The translations under genes were made by a program, and so were the position numbers. 43,348 bases of DNA from an uncultured Victivallales bacterium (GTDB lineage: Bacteria; Verrucomicrobiota; Lentisphaeria; Oligosphaerales; JAFGRS01): positions 1 through 43,348 of the forward strand of contig CAILUI010000075.1 in the NCBI GenBank assembly GCA_903837355.1, written 5' to 3'. Below, in pieces: positions 32,801 to 40,406 of the stretch. The number at the start of each line of letters is the position of its first letter. Positions within the stretch are counted from its first letter, which is position 1. Below the pieces are notes generated by a model, which was given only the letters and a program-made list of their open reading frames with translations, was not told where the DNA came from and did not search any database.

Positions 32801-33053
32801 GATGGGTCTCCGCGAGGCCGTCTTCGAGGCCTGCCGCCTGCGCGTGCGGCCCCTGATGATGACCTCGCTGGCCGTGTTGCTGGGGCTGGTGCCGATGCTG
32901 CTCTCGACGGGACCGGGCAGCGAGATCCAGAAGCCGCTGGTGGCGGTGATCTTCGGCGGCATGGTCACGTCGCTGGCGCTGACTCTGGTCGTCCTGCCCG
33001 TGCTCTACGCCTTGGTGAACCGGGACCGCGCCGTGGAAGCGGTCGCCGGCTAG
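29877..33053 (+). CDS. CzcA/CusA-type heavy-metal RND pump with HMBD-like insert
   Basis: 1058 residues, the inner-membrane proton-driven pump of a CBA metal exporter. The N-terminus (FDRLILFAMSQKLL ... PIDAFPDVTNIQVMI) is classic HME-RND. TM4 reads LSIAIGIVVDGAIVITEN with the charged D and E of the proton relay but not the first Asp of the Zn-type DFGxxVDG motif, so it is nearer the CusA pattern; ion specificity stays open. Residues about 146-174 carry SGFFCPQHPAVWSRLAGTC plus AQC (C150, H153, C164, C167), resembling the heavy-metal-binding CPMHP...CxxC domain, inserted between GEIYQYALE and YDLTGLRTLQNW. The gene lies 371 bp after the adaptor, behind a repeat cluster. Confidence 0.93.
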   Translation: MFDRLILFAMSQKLLMIMAAVALLGAGILAWQRLPIDAFPDVTNIQVMILAEAPGLAPGEVERLITKPIEIEMGGLPNVKQVRSVSKAGLAQVIVIFEDDVDTYFTRQVVFERLAQAKDRLPAGIEPEMGPISTGLGEIYQYALESGFFCPQHPAVWSRLAGTCAQCATTLSPSEYDLTGLRTLQNWLISPQLRRLPGVNEVNSFGGLVKQFHVEPRPALLLKYGIALTDIAEALEKNNANASGGFLVQGAEQTNVVSKGLVRDIRDIERIVLKAEDGAPVYLGDVAEVRVGHQARNGVVTKDGRGEAVIGMAIMLKGANSKDVVDRVRATIPEIQKSLPPGVQITPFYDRTDLIKACINTVSRAIAEGAVLIVAILFLILWDLRAALIVASLLPLTAAATFLLMGWQGVTANLMSLGGLSIAIGIVVDGAIVITENIARHMREKAASSLSRLEIAYAAAREVVRPVTFAFLIIIIVCLPLFSLQSTEGKMFKPLALTMIFALIGSLAITLTLIPALAALLVRRQPEKEKGNPLVRIIEAVYMPILRLAMRGRWITVLVTVVAMVAAFSVLPKIGTEFLPPLEEGALAINVVRLPTASVEGSATQCTELEKRLLARFPEVISVVSKTGRAEISEDPMGPEQSDLFIVLKPKREWTEGLTKPKLVEEIGKELAAIPGLRLAFSQPIALRVNELISGIKSDVAIKVFGDDLEQLRATGEALAPLLAAIPGAEDVKTEQVSGLSQIEIQHNREAMARHKINAADINELVETAIGGKEATLAYEGQRQFAVVVRYPEEARADIEHIRALLVPSPAGYNVPLSELATVCEVQVPAQISREDSMRRLVVECNVRGRDIGSFVAEARAKLATLERELPVGYRLAWGGQFENQQRAMARLAIVVPVAILLIFILLFSSLGAIKPALLVMTNLSSAMVGGILALYLLGINLSVSAAIGFIPLFGADVASGLILVSFFEQLRAGGMGLREAVFEACRLRVRPLMMTSLAVLLGLVPMLLSTGPGSEIQKPLVAVIFGGMVTSLALTLVVLPVLYALVNRDRAVEAVAG

Positions 33054-33133
33054 CCGCCGCCGCGTCATTGCGTTTCCGGGCGCGGAGGTTACCCTATCCA
33101 GGGGCGCCTCCAAACCCGGGAGCAGGATGACCG

Positions 33134-33631
33134 ATGACGAACGTCCCTTCGCAACACCGCTGGCAGGGCGCGCGCGGCGAGTGGCTGGTCGTCGTGCAAG
33201 TGCTCCTCTGCGGACTCGTGATGTTCGGTCCGCGGCAGGCCTATGGCTACCCCGTCTGGCCATTCCCCTCTGGCGGCGCCAGCCTGGCTGTCGGCGGCCT
33301 GCTGATGGTCGCCGGCAGTGCGCTGTTCCTGGCCGGAGTCCTCCGGCAGGGCCGCGGCTTGACCGCCTTGCCGTACCCGCGCAGCGGGGCCACGCTCATC
33401 CAGAGCGGGCCCTATGCCCTCGTCCGCCACCCGATGTACAGCGGCCTACTGGCGGCGGGTTTTGGCTGGGCCGTCTTCGTACAGAGTGGGCTGACGCTGG
33501 CGTATGCGGCCGCGCTCTTCGCGTTCCTCGACCGTAAGTCGCGGCGCGAGGAGGGCTGGCTGCTGGAGCGGTTCCCGGCGTACCGCGAGTACCAGCAGCG
33601 CGTGCGCCGGCTGGTGCCGTTCTTCTACTGA
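33134..33631 (+). CDS. ICMT/PEMT-like membrane methyltransferase
   Basis: 165 residues with four hydrophobic segments. The conserved SAM-binding region of the isoprenylcysteine carboxyl methyltransferase/phospholipid methyltransferase family is present: TLIQSGPYALVRHPMYSGLL ... EEGWLLERFPAYREYQQRVRRLVPFFY. Bacterial members are often found next to metal-resistance genes (the mer- and czc-associated isoprenylcysteine methyltransferases), with unknown substrate. It starts 80 bp after the CzcA-like pump and is followed by a hairpin terminator, so it may be the last gene of the efflux unit. Confidence 0.88.
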   Translation: MTNVPSQHRWQGARGEWLVVVQVLLCGLVMFGPRQAYGYPVWPFPSGGASLAVGGLLMVAGSALFLAGVLRQGRGLTALPYPRSGATLIQSGPYALVRHPMYSGLLAAGFGWAVFVQSGLTLAYAAALFAFLDRKSRREEGWLLERFPAYREYQQRVRRLVPFFY

Positions 33632-33637
33632 TGACCT

Positions 33638-33663
33638 GGCTCGCGGTTGCAGCCCGCGGAGCC
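33638..33663. terminator. Hairpin after the methyltransferase gene
   Basis: GGCT-CGCGG ... CCGCG-(G)-AGCC forms a 9-bp stem with one bulged G and a 7-nt loop, beginning 7 bp after the stop codon. It likely closes the efflux operon. Confidence 0.5.
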
Positions 33664-33707
33664 GGCACTAAGCTACGCGGACTTCCGGCAGGCAAAGGGG
33701 CCCCAGC

Positions 33708-34604
33708 ATGACCTATAGCGATCTGCTTCTCCTCTACGCCCGGAAAGGCCCCTTCCGGCCGTTCCGTGATTCCGCGTTCAGGAAGTTCTGTCGGCGCAAT
33801 CAGGGGCGTCCGTTCACGGCCCAGTGTGCCCGCGGCTTCGCCATGAACACGACCATCGGCGATTCCGTCGACGACCAGATCTGCGTCTATGGCGTCTGGG
33901 AAGAGGGCACCACGCAGGTGATCGCGGCACTCGCCGCCGAAAGCGCCGCCTTTGTGGACGTGGGCTGCAACATCGGTTACTACTCCTGCCTGTTCGGCAG
34001 CCAACACCCCGCCAAGCGGCTCTTCGCCGTGGACCCCAATCCCGCCATGGCGCAGGCCACCGAGGCCAATCTGAAGCTCAATGGGATCGCCCACTACCGC
34101 GTTCTGAACTGCGCGATCGGCAAGCAGCACGGAACGCTGCAACTCCACGTCCCCCGCGGCCGCCACAGCCTGTCCTCGCTGGCCTATGTCCCGCAGAAGG
34201 GCGGCGCGGTCGACGCGGTGGACACGGCCGTGGTTCCCCTCAGTGAGGTGATCCTGGAGAACGCCGTCGAGGCGGGCCTGGTCAAGATCGACACGGAGGG
34301 CTTCGAGCAGGCGGTCTTCAGTGGCCTCTCAGAGGCGGCCGCGGAGCGCATCCGCTTCATCGTCTTCGAACTCTCCGCCGCCAACCTGCGCCTGGCCGGA
34401 AGTTCGCCCGCGGCGATCCTGGCGCTGCCGATTCTGCAGCGTTTCGACGCCTACGTCGTGCATGACGAGGACGGCGGCTTCATCGAGGCCGCCGACCCGG
34501 CCCGCCTGCTGGCGGACGACGACCTCAACGTGGATATGCTGCTGGTCGGTCGCGACGGCCCCTCGAGCCAGGCCTTCCAGCGTGTGGCCATCCGCCGCCG
34601 CTGA
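33708..34604 (+). CDS. FkbM-family methyltransferase
   Basis: 298 residues. The SAM-binding motif AAFVDVGCNIGYYSCLF (about 83-99), the acidic end of the second strand FAVDPNPAMAQATEANLKLN, and the FkbM hallmark LVKIDTEGFEQAVFSGL are all present. FkbM enzymes O-methylate sugars or polyketides. There is no signal peptide, and AAAGGGG precedes the ATG. It stands alone between a terminator hairpin and a dispersed repeat, followed by two glycosidase-like genes, so methylation of a sugar in a surface glycan or secondary metabolite is one possibility (inference). Confidence 0.9.
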   Translation: MTYSDLLLLYARKGPFRPFRDSAFRKFCRRNQGRPFTAQCARGFAMNTTIGDSVDDQICVYGVWEEGTTQVIAALAAESAAFVDVGCNIGYYSCLFGSQHPAKRLFAVDPNPAMAQATEANLKLNGIAHYRVLNCAIGKQHGTLQLHVPRGRHSLSSLAYVPQKGGAVDAVDTAVVPLSEVILENAVEAGLVKIDTEGFEQAVFSGLSEAAAERIRFIVFELSAANLRLAGSSPAAILALPILQRFDAYVVHDEDGGFIEAADPARLLADDDLNVDMLLVGRDGPSSQAFQRVAIRRR

Positions 34605-34624
34605 GGGCCGGTATTGCCTCAGGA

Positions 34625-34685
34625 GCCGGCGGCTCAGCGGCGCGGGCGCGCCTGGGGAGCTTCGCCCTCCAGAGCCGGCGTCTGG
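34625..34685. repeat. Dispersed palindromic repeat, copy 2
   Basis: Same frame as copy 1: GCCGGCGGCTCAGCGG at 34625-34640, a palindromic hairpin (here GGCGCG-GG-CGCGCC, 34639-34652) and GGGGAGCTTCGCCCTCCA. The hairpin sequence differs from copy 1 yet stays fully paired. It ends with CCAGA ... TCTGG around GCCGGC. It occupies most of the 163-bp gap between the FkbM and glycosidase genes. Confidence 0.65.
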
Positions 34686-34767
34686 ATTGCGCGCCTGCCC
34701 CTGGCGATGCACAGTACGAGAGTCTGGCGTGTGAGTCGTGGTGATACCTCTGCAGGAGGGCTTCCCG

Positions 34768-36792
34768 ATGGCGATCTACGGTGGCCGTTGGCACGGCAAG
34801 CGTTTCACGTTCGGCCTGCACTACGATCTGCACGCCAACGCCGGCGACACGGAGTTGGGGACGCGCTGTGCGGAAGCCGACCTGGTGCCGATGCTCAAGC
34901 TGATGGCGCCGCACTTTGTGCAGACCGACTGCAAGGGCCACCCCGGCCAGACGAGCTGGTTCAGCAAGGTTCCCGATGCGACCGTGTCGCCGGGCGTCGT
35001 GCGCGATGCCATGCAGCAGTGGCGTACCGCGACCCGCCAACTGGGGATGCCGTTGCACTGCCATTACTCCGGCATCTGGGACATGGCGGCAGGCAAAAAG
35101 CACCCGGAGTGGTGCGTGCAGCCGTACGACGCCAAGGCCGGGGCCCCTGCCGACGCTGCCGCCGCCAAGCCCAGCGGCGAGAAGATGTGCCCGCGCAGCG
35201 ACTACCTCGAGAAGCTGCTCATCCCGCAGATGCTCGAACTGATCGACCGCTACGGCGTCGACGGCTTCTGGGTGGATGGCGACCTCTGGGGCGCCGAGCC
35301 CTGCTACTGCACGCGCTGCCGGGCGGCCTTCACTGAACGGACCGGCATCGCGGCCCCACCCGCCGACGAGAAAGACCCGAACTGGCCCATCTGGTGGAAC
35401 TTCACCCGCGAGAGCTTCGAGGACTACGTCACCCGCTACTGCGAGGCGGTACACGAGCACAAGCCCGGCGTCCTGGTCTGCTCCAACTGGCTGCAGACCT
35501 TCCGGCATCCCGGCGAACCCCGCGTGCCGACGGACTGGATCAGCGGCGACAACTCCTGGGTCTGGGGCCTCGACGGCAGCCGCTGCGAAGCCCGCTTCCT
35601 GTCGACCCGCGGCAAGCCCTGGGACATCATGCTCTGGAGCTTCTACTGCTCGCATGGCATGGGCGCCGTCGACTCGCCCTGGACCATGAAGCCTACCGAG
35701 ATGCTGCAGCAGGAGGCCGCCGCCCTGCTGGCCTTTGGCGGCAACGTCCAGGTCTACGAGTCGGCGACCGGCCTGCGCAGTGGGCAACTCGTGCCCTGGC
35801 GCCTGAAGCGCCTGCGGGACATGGGCCGCTTCGTCAAGCAGCGCCGGGCGCTGTGCCAGAACACCGAGACCATTCCGCAGGTCGCGGTGCTGCATTCCGA
35901 GCATCATCTGCGCGCTCGTCCCAGCGGCAAGAACCTGATGTGGAACACGGACGCGGCCCCCGTCCAAGGGGCTGTCTTCAGTATCCTGGAGTGTCACTAC
36001 GGGGTAGACATCCTGGACGAATGGGCCCTGCTGCAGCGCCTGGACGAGTTCCCCGTGGTGGTCGCCCCAGAACAGGACTTCATGTCGGAGCGTATGGTCA
36101 CAGCGCTGAAAGCGTATGTCGCCCGCGGCGGCAAACTGCTGGTCTCAGGCGCGGCAGCCTGGGAGCGCTTCGGCGGGGACTTCCTGGGCGTCAGCGCCGG
36201 CACAGTCGAAGCGGCCAAGTCGTACTACGTCCCCGCGGCCGACGGGGCGGTGCCCCTCTACAGCCCCACCTGGCGCCTGGTCGAGTGCACCACGGCGCGG
36301 CCCCTCGGTCGGCTCGGCACCACCGCCCTGGTCGACGACCGGCTTCTCCCCAACCCGGCAGCGACCCTCCGGCGGGTCCGCCGCGGCAAGGTGCTGTATG
36401 TCCCCGGCGCGGTCTTCCGGGACTTCCAGCACAACCGTTACCCGCTGACCCGTGAGTTCGTCGGCGCCTGCCTGGCCCGACTGGCGGGCCCGCTGGACAT
36501 CGCCGTCGAGGCCCCGGCCAGCATCGATGTCGTGCTGCGGCGCCAAGGTCGGCGCACCATCATCCACTTCCTCAACCGCGCCTCCGGCATCCCGAACCAG
36601 CCCGGCAATGGCGCCATCGACGAGATCTCCTGGGCCGGCCCCATCGCCCTGCGCCTGCGCCTGCCGAGCGCACCGCAGTCCGTGCGCCTGGCCTACGAGC
36701 GGGTCACGGCCGAGTGGTCCTGGGCCGACGGCGAGCTGCGGGTGATGGTGCCCTGGGTCCGTATCCACGCTGCCCTGGTGGTGGAGCCCTGA
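34768..36792 (+). CDS. Fucosidase-like (GH29-type barrel) glycosidase candidate
   Basis: 674 residues from the ATG at 34768 (AGGAGG 9-14 bases upstream). An in-frame GTG ten codons earlier lacks a site. No signal peptide. The first 400 residues look like a TIM barrel: FTFGLHYDLHAN, MPLHCHYSGIW, and YGVDGFWVDGDLWGAEPCYCTRC with acidic D170 and D172 at the place of the GH29 nucleophile. A Rossmann-like part follows (FPVVVAPEQDFMSERMVTALKAYVARGGKLLVSG), as in beta-galactosidase trimerisation domains, then a beta domain (RTIIHFLNRASG). The Cys-rich CYCTRC after the acid is odd. The stop overlaps the next gene's start by one base (TGATG). Substrate unknown. Confidence 0.75.
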   Translation: MAIYGGRWHGKRFTFGLHYDLHANAGDTELGTRCAEADLVPMLKLMAPHFVQTDCKGHPGQTSWFSKVPDATVSPGVVRDAMQQWRTATRQLGMPLHCHYSGIWDMAAGKKHPEWCVQPYDAKAGAPADAAAAKPSGEKMCPRSDYLEKLLIPQMLELIDRYGVDGFWVDGDLWGAEPCYCTRCRAAFTERTGIAAPPADEKDPNWPIWWNFTRESFEDYVTRYCEAVHEHKPGVLVCSNWLQTFRHPGEPRVPTDWISGDNSWVWGLDGSRCEARFLSTRGKPWDIMLWSFYCSHGMGAVDSPWTMKPTEMLQQEAAALLAFGGNVQVYESATGLRSGQLVPWRLKRLRDMGRFVKQRRALCQNTETIPQVAVLHSEHHLRARPSGKNLMWNTDAAPVQGAVFSILECHYGVDILDEWALLQRLDEFPVVVAPEQDFMSERMVTALKAYVARGGKLLVSGAAAWERFGGDFLGVSAGTVEAAKSYYVPAADGAVPLYSPTWRLVECTTARPLGRLGTTALVDDRLLPNPAATLRRVRRGKVLYVPGAVFRDFQHNRYPLTREFVGACLARLAGPLDIAVEAPASIDVVLRRQGRRTIIHFLNRASGIPNQPGNGAIDEISWAGPIALRLRLPSAPQSVRLAYERVTAEWSWADGELRVMVPWVRIHAALVVEP

Positions 36793-38567
36793 TGAATGCG
36801 ACCCTGCCTCTGCTCTTCCGTGGCGACCTGAGCGACGTCCGGATCCTGCCGCCGAATCCGGAGCCGCGGCCGGACACGGTCGACCTGCAGGCCATGGCCC
36901 GGGCCGCGCTCAATTACCTGCGTGGCAACCCGGATCCGGCCCGCGGCTACGAGTGCAAGTTCGCGCTGGGCCCCCTCGGCATCCCGGCACACGTCCCCAT
37001 CTCACCGCCCAACGAATACGGCTTCGACGTGGTGTCGCTCGGCGACACCGACGCCCGCATGAACACGCAGTTCGCCCACATGCGCGAGATGGCCGGCGAC
37101 GCGGCCGGCCCAGACCCCGTCCAGGACGGCCTGCGGCAGCGTCTCTGCCGTTACCGGCGTGCGGATCACCTCTGCTGGACCAACCCCGGCGCCTGCATCG
37201 GTGAGACCATCCCCGGCGAATGGGTCAACACCTGGACCACCGCCAAACTGCTGGTCAGCCTGGCCGATGAGGTCGCCCGGCACGGCGACCCCGCCTTGCG
37301 CCAGGAAACGCGACAGATGTTCCTGGCCCTGCGCGACCTGGCCATCTGGGATGGGTCACGTGCCTACTACTGGGGGATCGCGCCCTACAAGGACGGTCAG
37401 TGGCTGCTGCGCAACTGGTGCCAGTCGCATGGCCGCAACTATCCGTGGGTGGTAGAGCCCCTGGTGCGCTACTACGAGGCCACGGGCGATGAGGAAGGGC
37501 TGGCCCTGGCCAAAGCCTTCGCCGAGGGCATGCTCGACGAGGTGCAACCGGAGATGGGCGCCCAGCGCGTCGACCCCGCCACCGGCGCTTTCAAGGGGCA
37601 CGTCCATCTGCACACCCACGCCGTCTGGGGCGTCGCGCACCTCGGCGCGGTCCTGGGCGAACGCCGCTACCTCGACTGGGCCGCCAAGGTCCATGACTTC
37701 GTGGTGGCGCAGGGCACAGACTACGGCTGGTACCCGGAGTTCGCGCCGCAGGGCGAGTACCGCACCGAGATCTGCGTGGTGGGCGACATGGTCAGCCTGG
37801 GCGCCAACCTCGCCCGCGGCGGCCAACCGCAACTCTGGGACACCGTCGAGCGCACGGTCCGCAACGAACTGGCACGCTCGCAGTTCGCGCTGACCCCGGC
37901 CTTTGTGCGACTCTTCGAGACGCTGCACCGCGACCAGCCCGCCGCCGTCGTCGACCAGGCCCTCGCGGACCTGCGCCGGCTCGAAGGCGGTTTCGTGGCT
38001 CAGGCGACCTTCGATGATTGGGTCAGCTACCCGGGGACGCCAACGCTGGGTAGCGCCGGGCTCTACGCCAACGGCATCCAGATGATGGGCTGTTGCCCGC
38101 CCGAGGGCATGCGGGGCCTCTGGGAAGCCTGGAACAGCATTGTCGAACCCGGCGCCGATGGCGTCCGCATCAACCTCGCCTTCAGCCGCGAACACGAGGC
38201 CGCCAGTGTGCGCGCCAGCCGCCCCGGCGACGGCCGCCTCGAGGTCACCGCCAAGCGGCCGGGGCGTTACCTGATCCGCCCGCCGGCCTGGTCCGACCGC
38301 GATGGCTGGGGACTGACCCGCAATGGCGCCCCCACCCCGGTGCGCTGGGGCGGTCCGCGCCAAGCCTACGTCGTCGGCGACCACGTCCAGCCCGGCGAGA
38401 CCCTGGTCGTAACCTGGCCCGTGTCCGCCTTCACGCAGTCCTTCGCCGCCCGCAGCGTCCCCGGCCGCGAACCCCAGATCACCACCCGCTGGGTCGGCAG
38501 CCAAGTCGTCGGCGTCGAGCCCAAGGGCCAGCACCTGCCGATGTTCGCGGACACGTACGCCCCTTAG
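36792..38567 (+). CDS. (alpha/alpha)6-barrel glycosidase-like protein
   Basis: 591 residues, translationally coupled to the upstream glycosidase by TGATG. No signal peptide. Helical repeats with paired aromatics ([23 protein letters not shown] split over residues about 215-240; [20 protein letters not shown]) suggest an (alpha/alpha)6 barrel. The C-terminal part ([21 protein letters not shown] ... [11 protein letters not shown], residues about 490-545) resembles the beta-domain of GH127-like beta-L-arabinofuranosidases. I cannot name the family with certainty. The two coupled genes probably act on the same intracellular oligosaccharide. Confidence 0.75.
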   Translation: MNATLPLLFRGDLSDVRILPPNPEPRPDTVDLQAMARAALNYLRGNPDPARGYECKFALGPLGIPAHVPISPPNEYGFDVVSLGDTDARMNTQFAHMREMAGDAAGPDPVQDGLRQRLCRYRRADHLCWTNPGACIGETIPGEWVNTWTTAKLLVSLADEVARHGDPALRQETRQMFLALRDLAIWDGSRAYYWGIAPYKDGQWLLRNWCQSHGRNYPWVVEPLVRYYEATGDEEGLALAKAFAEGMLDEVQPEMGAQRVDPATGAFKGHVHLHTHAVWGVAHLGAVLGERRYLDWAAKVHDFVVAQGTDYGWYPEFAPQGEYRTEICVVGDMVSLGANLARGGQPQLWDTVERTVRNELARSQFALTPAFVRLFETLHRDQPAAVVDQALADLRRLEGGFVAQATFDDWVSYPGTPTLGSAGLYANGIQMMGCCPPEGMRGLWEAWNSIVEPGADGVRINLAFSREHEAASVRASRPGDGRLEVTAKRPGRYLIRPPAWSDRDGWGLTRNGAPTPVRWGGPRQAYVVGDHVQPGETLVVTWPVSAFTQSFAARSVPGREPQITTRWVGSQVVGVEPKGQHLPMFADTYAP

Positions 38568-38599
38568 GCCGGGGGTGCCGCCAGACCACGAAGGCTCCT

Positions 38600-38881
38600 A
38601 TCGACCCCAAGGGCATCGCTGCTTTCTGCCGCAGCCACCACATACAGAAACTGGCGCTCTTCGGCTCGGTCCTTCGGGACGACTTCGGGCCCGCCAGCGA
38701 TGTTGACGTCCTGGTGGAGTTCGAACCGGAGCAGTCGCCGGGCATGTTCGGTCTGGCTACCATGGAGATGGAGCTCTCCGACCTGCTCGGCCGCACGGTC
38801 GATCTGCGCACCCCGCAGGACCTGAGTCGGTGGTTCCGCGACGACGTGCTCGGCAGGGCCGAGGTGCTGTATGCCGCCTGA
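38600..38881 (+). pseudogene. MntA-like nucleotidyltransferase antitoxin lacking a start codon
   Basis: The frame encodes [29 protein letters not shown] and [14 protein letters not shown] ... [33 protein letters not shown], a complete minimal nucleotidyltransferase (GSV-x(n)-SDVDV active site). Relatives begin Met-Ile-Asp; here the codon before ATC is CCT, and no ATG, GTG or TTG is in frame nearby, although AAGG lies just upstream. MntA proteins AMPylate or otherwise inactivate HEPN (HepT) toxins. The gene overlaps a truncated HepT remnant. It is either dead or uses a non-standard start. Confidence 0.7.
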
Positions 38882-38984
38882 CTTCGACGTCAACCTCGAC
38901 GTGGTGTGGCGTACGGTGACGGAGGAGTTGCCGCGGCTTGAAGCGCAGATCGAGCCCATCCTGCGGGCCGGCGGTCTGCTCTGA
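38871..38984 (+). pseudogene. HepT (HEPN/DUF86) C-terminal remnant
   Basis: 37 codons starting at an ATG that overlaps the nucleotidyltransferase stop, as in intact mntA-hepT pairs. After MPPD it jumps to FDVNLDVVWRTVTEELPRLEAQIEPIL, which matches the very C-terminus of DUF86/HepT proteins. About 80 codons, including the RNase motif Rx4-6H, are missing. An in-frame internal deletion explains the structure. The remnant cannot be an active toxin. Confidence 0.7.
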
Positions 38985-39033
38985 CGCCCTGGGGGCTGGG
39001 TCGCGTGTCGGCGGACAGCGAGAGGGAGAGAGC

Positions 39034-39615
39034 ATGTCCGTCAAGGGGCAGGTCCGCCTCTGGCCAGTCCCTCTGGAGAAGCGTCCGTATGCGGCCCCGG
39101 CGACACGGCAGTTCTACACCGAGCCTGAGTACGCGGCGAAGACCGAGGGGCTACTCGTACGGGTACACGCTCCGCCGCCAGCGTCCTTCACCCGTCGTGG
39201 ACTCGAGGCCACGTTCGACTGGCCGAAGGGAAAGCGGGGACCGCGCCGGGCCGTCTTCCGTTACCGGTCCCATGAGGAGATGCGGGAGATCGTCCGCAAG
39301 GTTGCTGCCGGGTGCCCGAGCGACGTCTTCGTGACGCCGTCACCGCGGCGGGCGGTTCTCTACGGGCGACAGCTTCGTGATCAGACCCTCTTGGAGGGCT
39401 TCGTGGACGGAATCCACAAACAGAAGCCCGAGACGCAGACATCCGATCGTGCCGGCCGGGCGTGGGCTGACCCAGCCCAGCGTGTAACGTTCCAGAACCT
39501 TGCACGCGGGAAGGTCGGCAAGGCGCTGCCGGCCGAAAGCGGCGTCCAGCCGCCGCAGTCCAAGGAACCCCGGCGCCACCGGGGTTCGGTACCGCTCTGC
39601 GCCGGCTACCGGTGA
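39034..39615 (+). CDS. Hypothetical protein
   Basis: 193 residues from the ATG at 39034, with GAGGGAGAG about 8-16 bases upstream. It starts MSVKGQVRLWPVPLEKRPYA and contains FYTEPEYAAKTEGLLVRVH and RRAVFRYRSHEEMREIVRKVAAGCPSDVF segments with a balanced composition that looks coding. The C-terminal 40 residues are Arg/Pro/Gly-rich and less convincing. No family is recognised. It lies between the decayed toxin-antitoxin locus and the palindrome cluster, in accessory-looking DNA. Confidence 0.45.
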   Translation: MSVKGQVRLWPVPLEKRPYAAPATRQFYTEPEYAAKTEGLLVRVHAPPPASFTRRGLEATFDWPKGKRGPRRAVFRYRSHEEMREIVRKVAAGCPSDVFVTPSPRRAVLYGRQLRDQTLLEGFVDGIHKQKPETQTSDRAGRAWADPAQRVTFQNLARGKVGKALPAESGVQPPQSKEPRRHRGSVPLCAGYR

Positions 39616-39634
39616 CGCTTGCGGGAGACCCGGA

Positions 39635-39653
39635 CCGCGGCTCTGTGCCGCGG
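39635..39653. terminator. GC-rich hairpin
   Basis: CCGCGGC-TCTGT-GCCGCGG forms a perfect 7-bp stem 19 bp after the stop of the hypothetical gene. No T-run follows. Confidence 0.4.
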
Positions 39654-39656
39654 CCG

Positions 39657-39791
39657 CTGGAGGGCAAGCACAGGGGTGGCTTTACCGACCCGACGCGCCG
39701 CCTTTCTGGCGCCCTGCCGTCCGGCAGGGCTACGGCTGCGATTTCCTGCCGTACGGCAGGACTGACCAGCAGGACTGCTCTTGCCCTCCAG
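39657..39791. repeat. Nested palindrome cassette
   Basis: A perfect 12-bp inverted repeat, CTGGAGGGCAAG (39657-39668)/CTTGCCCTCCAG (39780-39791), encloses two 18-bp hairpins built on the same CCTGCCG/CGGCAGG core: 39712-39729 and 39744-39761, the second a perfect palindrome. The outer arms resemble the GGAGGGCGAAGC arm of the dispersed repeats at 29.7 and 34.6 kb, so this may be a third, diverged member. Confidence 0.55.
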
Positions 39792-40406
39792 CTTCGAGTC
39801 CAGGCGCGACCGGTACCGCCGGGAGCGTGTGGCCAGGCAAGGGCGCGGGGTTCGGGTGCAGGGGCTGCTGTGACCGGCGGAGCCCTCCCCTCGCGCCAGC
39901 GGTACCCATGCCGTCGGCTGGCGCGCCGCGGGTGCGGCCACCGTCGCGCCGGCCCTGCTAAGTGATTTCTGCCAAAAGGTAGTCGGCCACCTAATCTACT
40001 AACTTGGCGGGGGCGGGCCCAGGGCGCCCCTACGGCGGGAGCCCGACGCGGGCAAGCAGCGCTGATGCCTTCCGCATAAGCACTTGCGCCGCTCCGCCCC
40101 GCATGATAGCTTCATACCATCGGTCGCGCACGGGGAGCGCGGTGGGCCGTCCGACCCGGATTAGGTGGAATGGAAGTGCGCCATCGTGGCGCAGTTTCCG
40201 AGCCGCATCCGCAGAAGTGACCTCGGATTTCTATTAATTGTTGAACCCAGCGCTTCGCGCGACTGACGGCCGGCATGGCCGCAACGAAGCGTTTTCCAGC
40301 CCGCCTGACGCATCTTCTCCCGCCTAGGTTCCGACCCGTCGCGGCGCCATGGTTGCGGCCGGCGGCGCCGGGGATGGTCTCCGGTGTCCGCACGGAGACC
40401 GCAGCG
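39792..40406. other. Non-coding stretch, probably including the left end of the IS91-type element
   Basis: About 600 bp with no convincing gene. A CCGCATAAGCA segment at 40073-40083 recalls the GCGCATAATCC arm of the right-end hairpin and may mark the element's left (terIS) region. AT-richer patches occur at 39960-40005 and 40225-40245. No clear promoter was identified. Confidence 0.4.

Noticed and set aside
34525..35997. A 490-codon minus-strand open frame over the first glycosidase-like gene
   Set aside because: It covers a motif-bearing plus-strand gene and the FkbM gene end; no recognisable domain in the minus frame.
38093..38881. A 262-residue protein ending in the nucleotidyltransferase
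   Set aside because: The first 165 residues are an out-of-frame reading of the upstream glycosidase-like gene; only the last 94 codons resemble a protein family.
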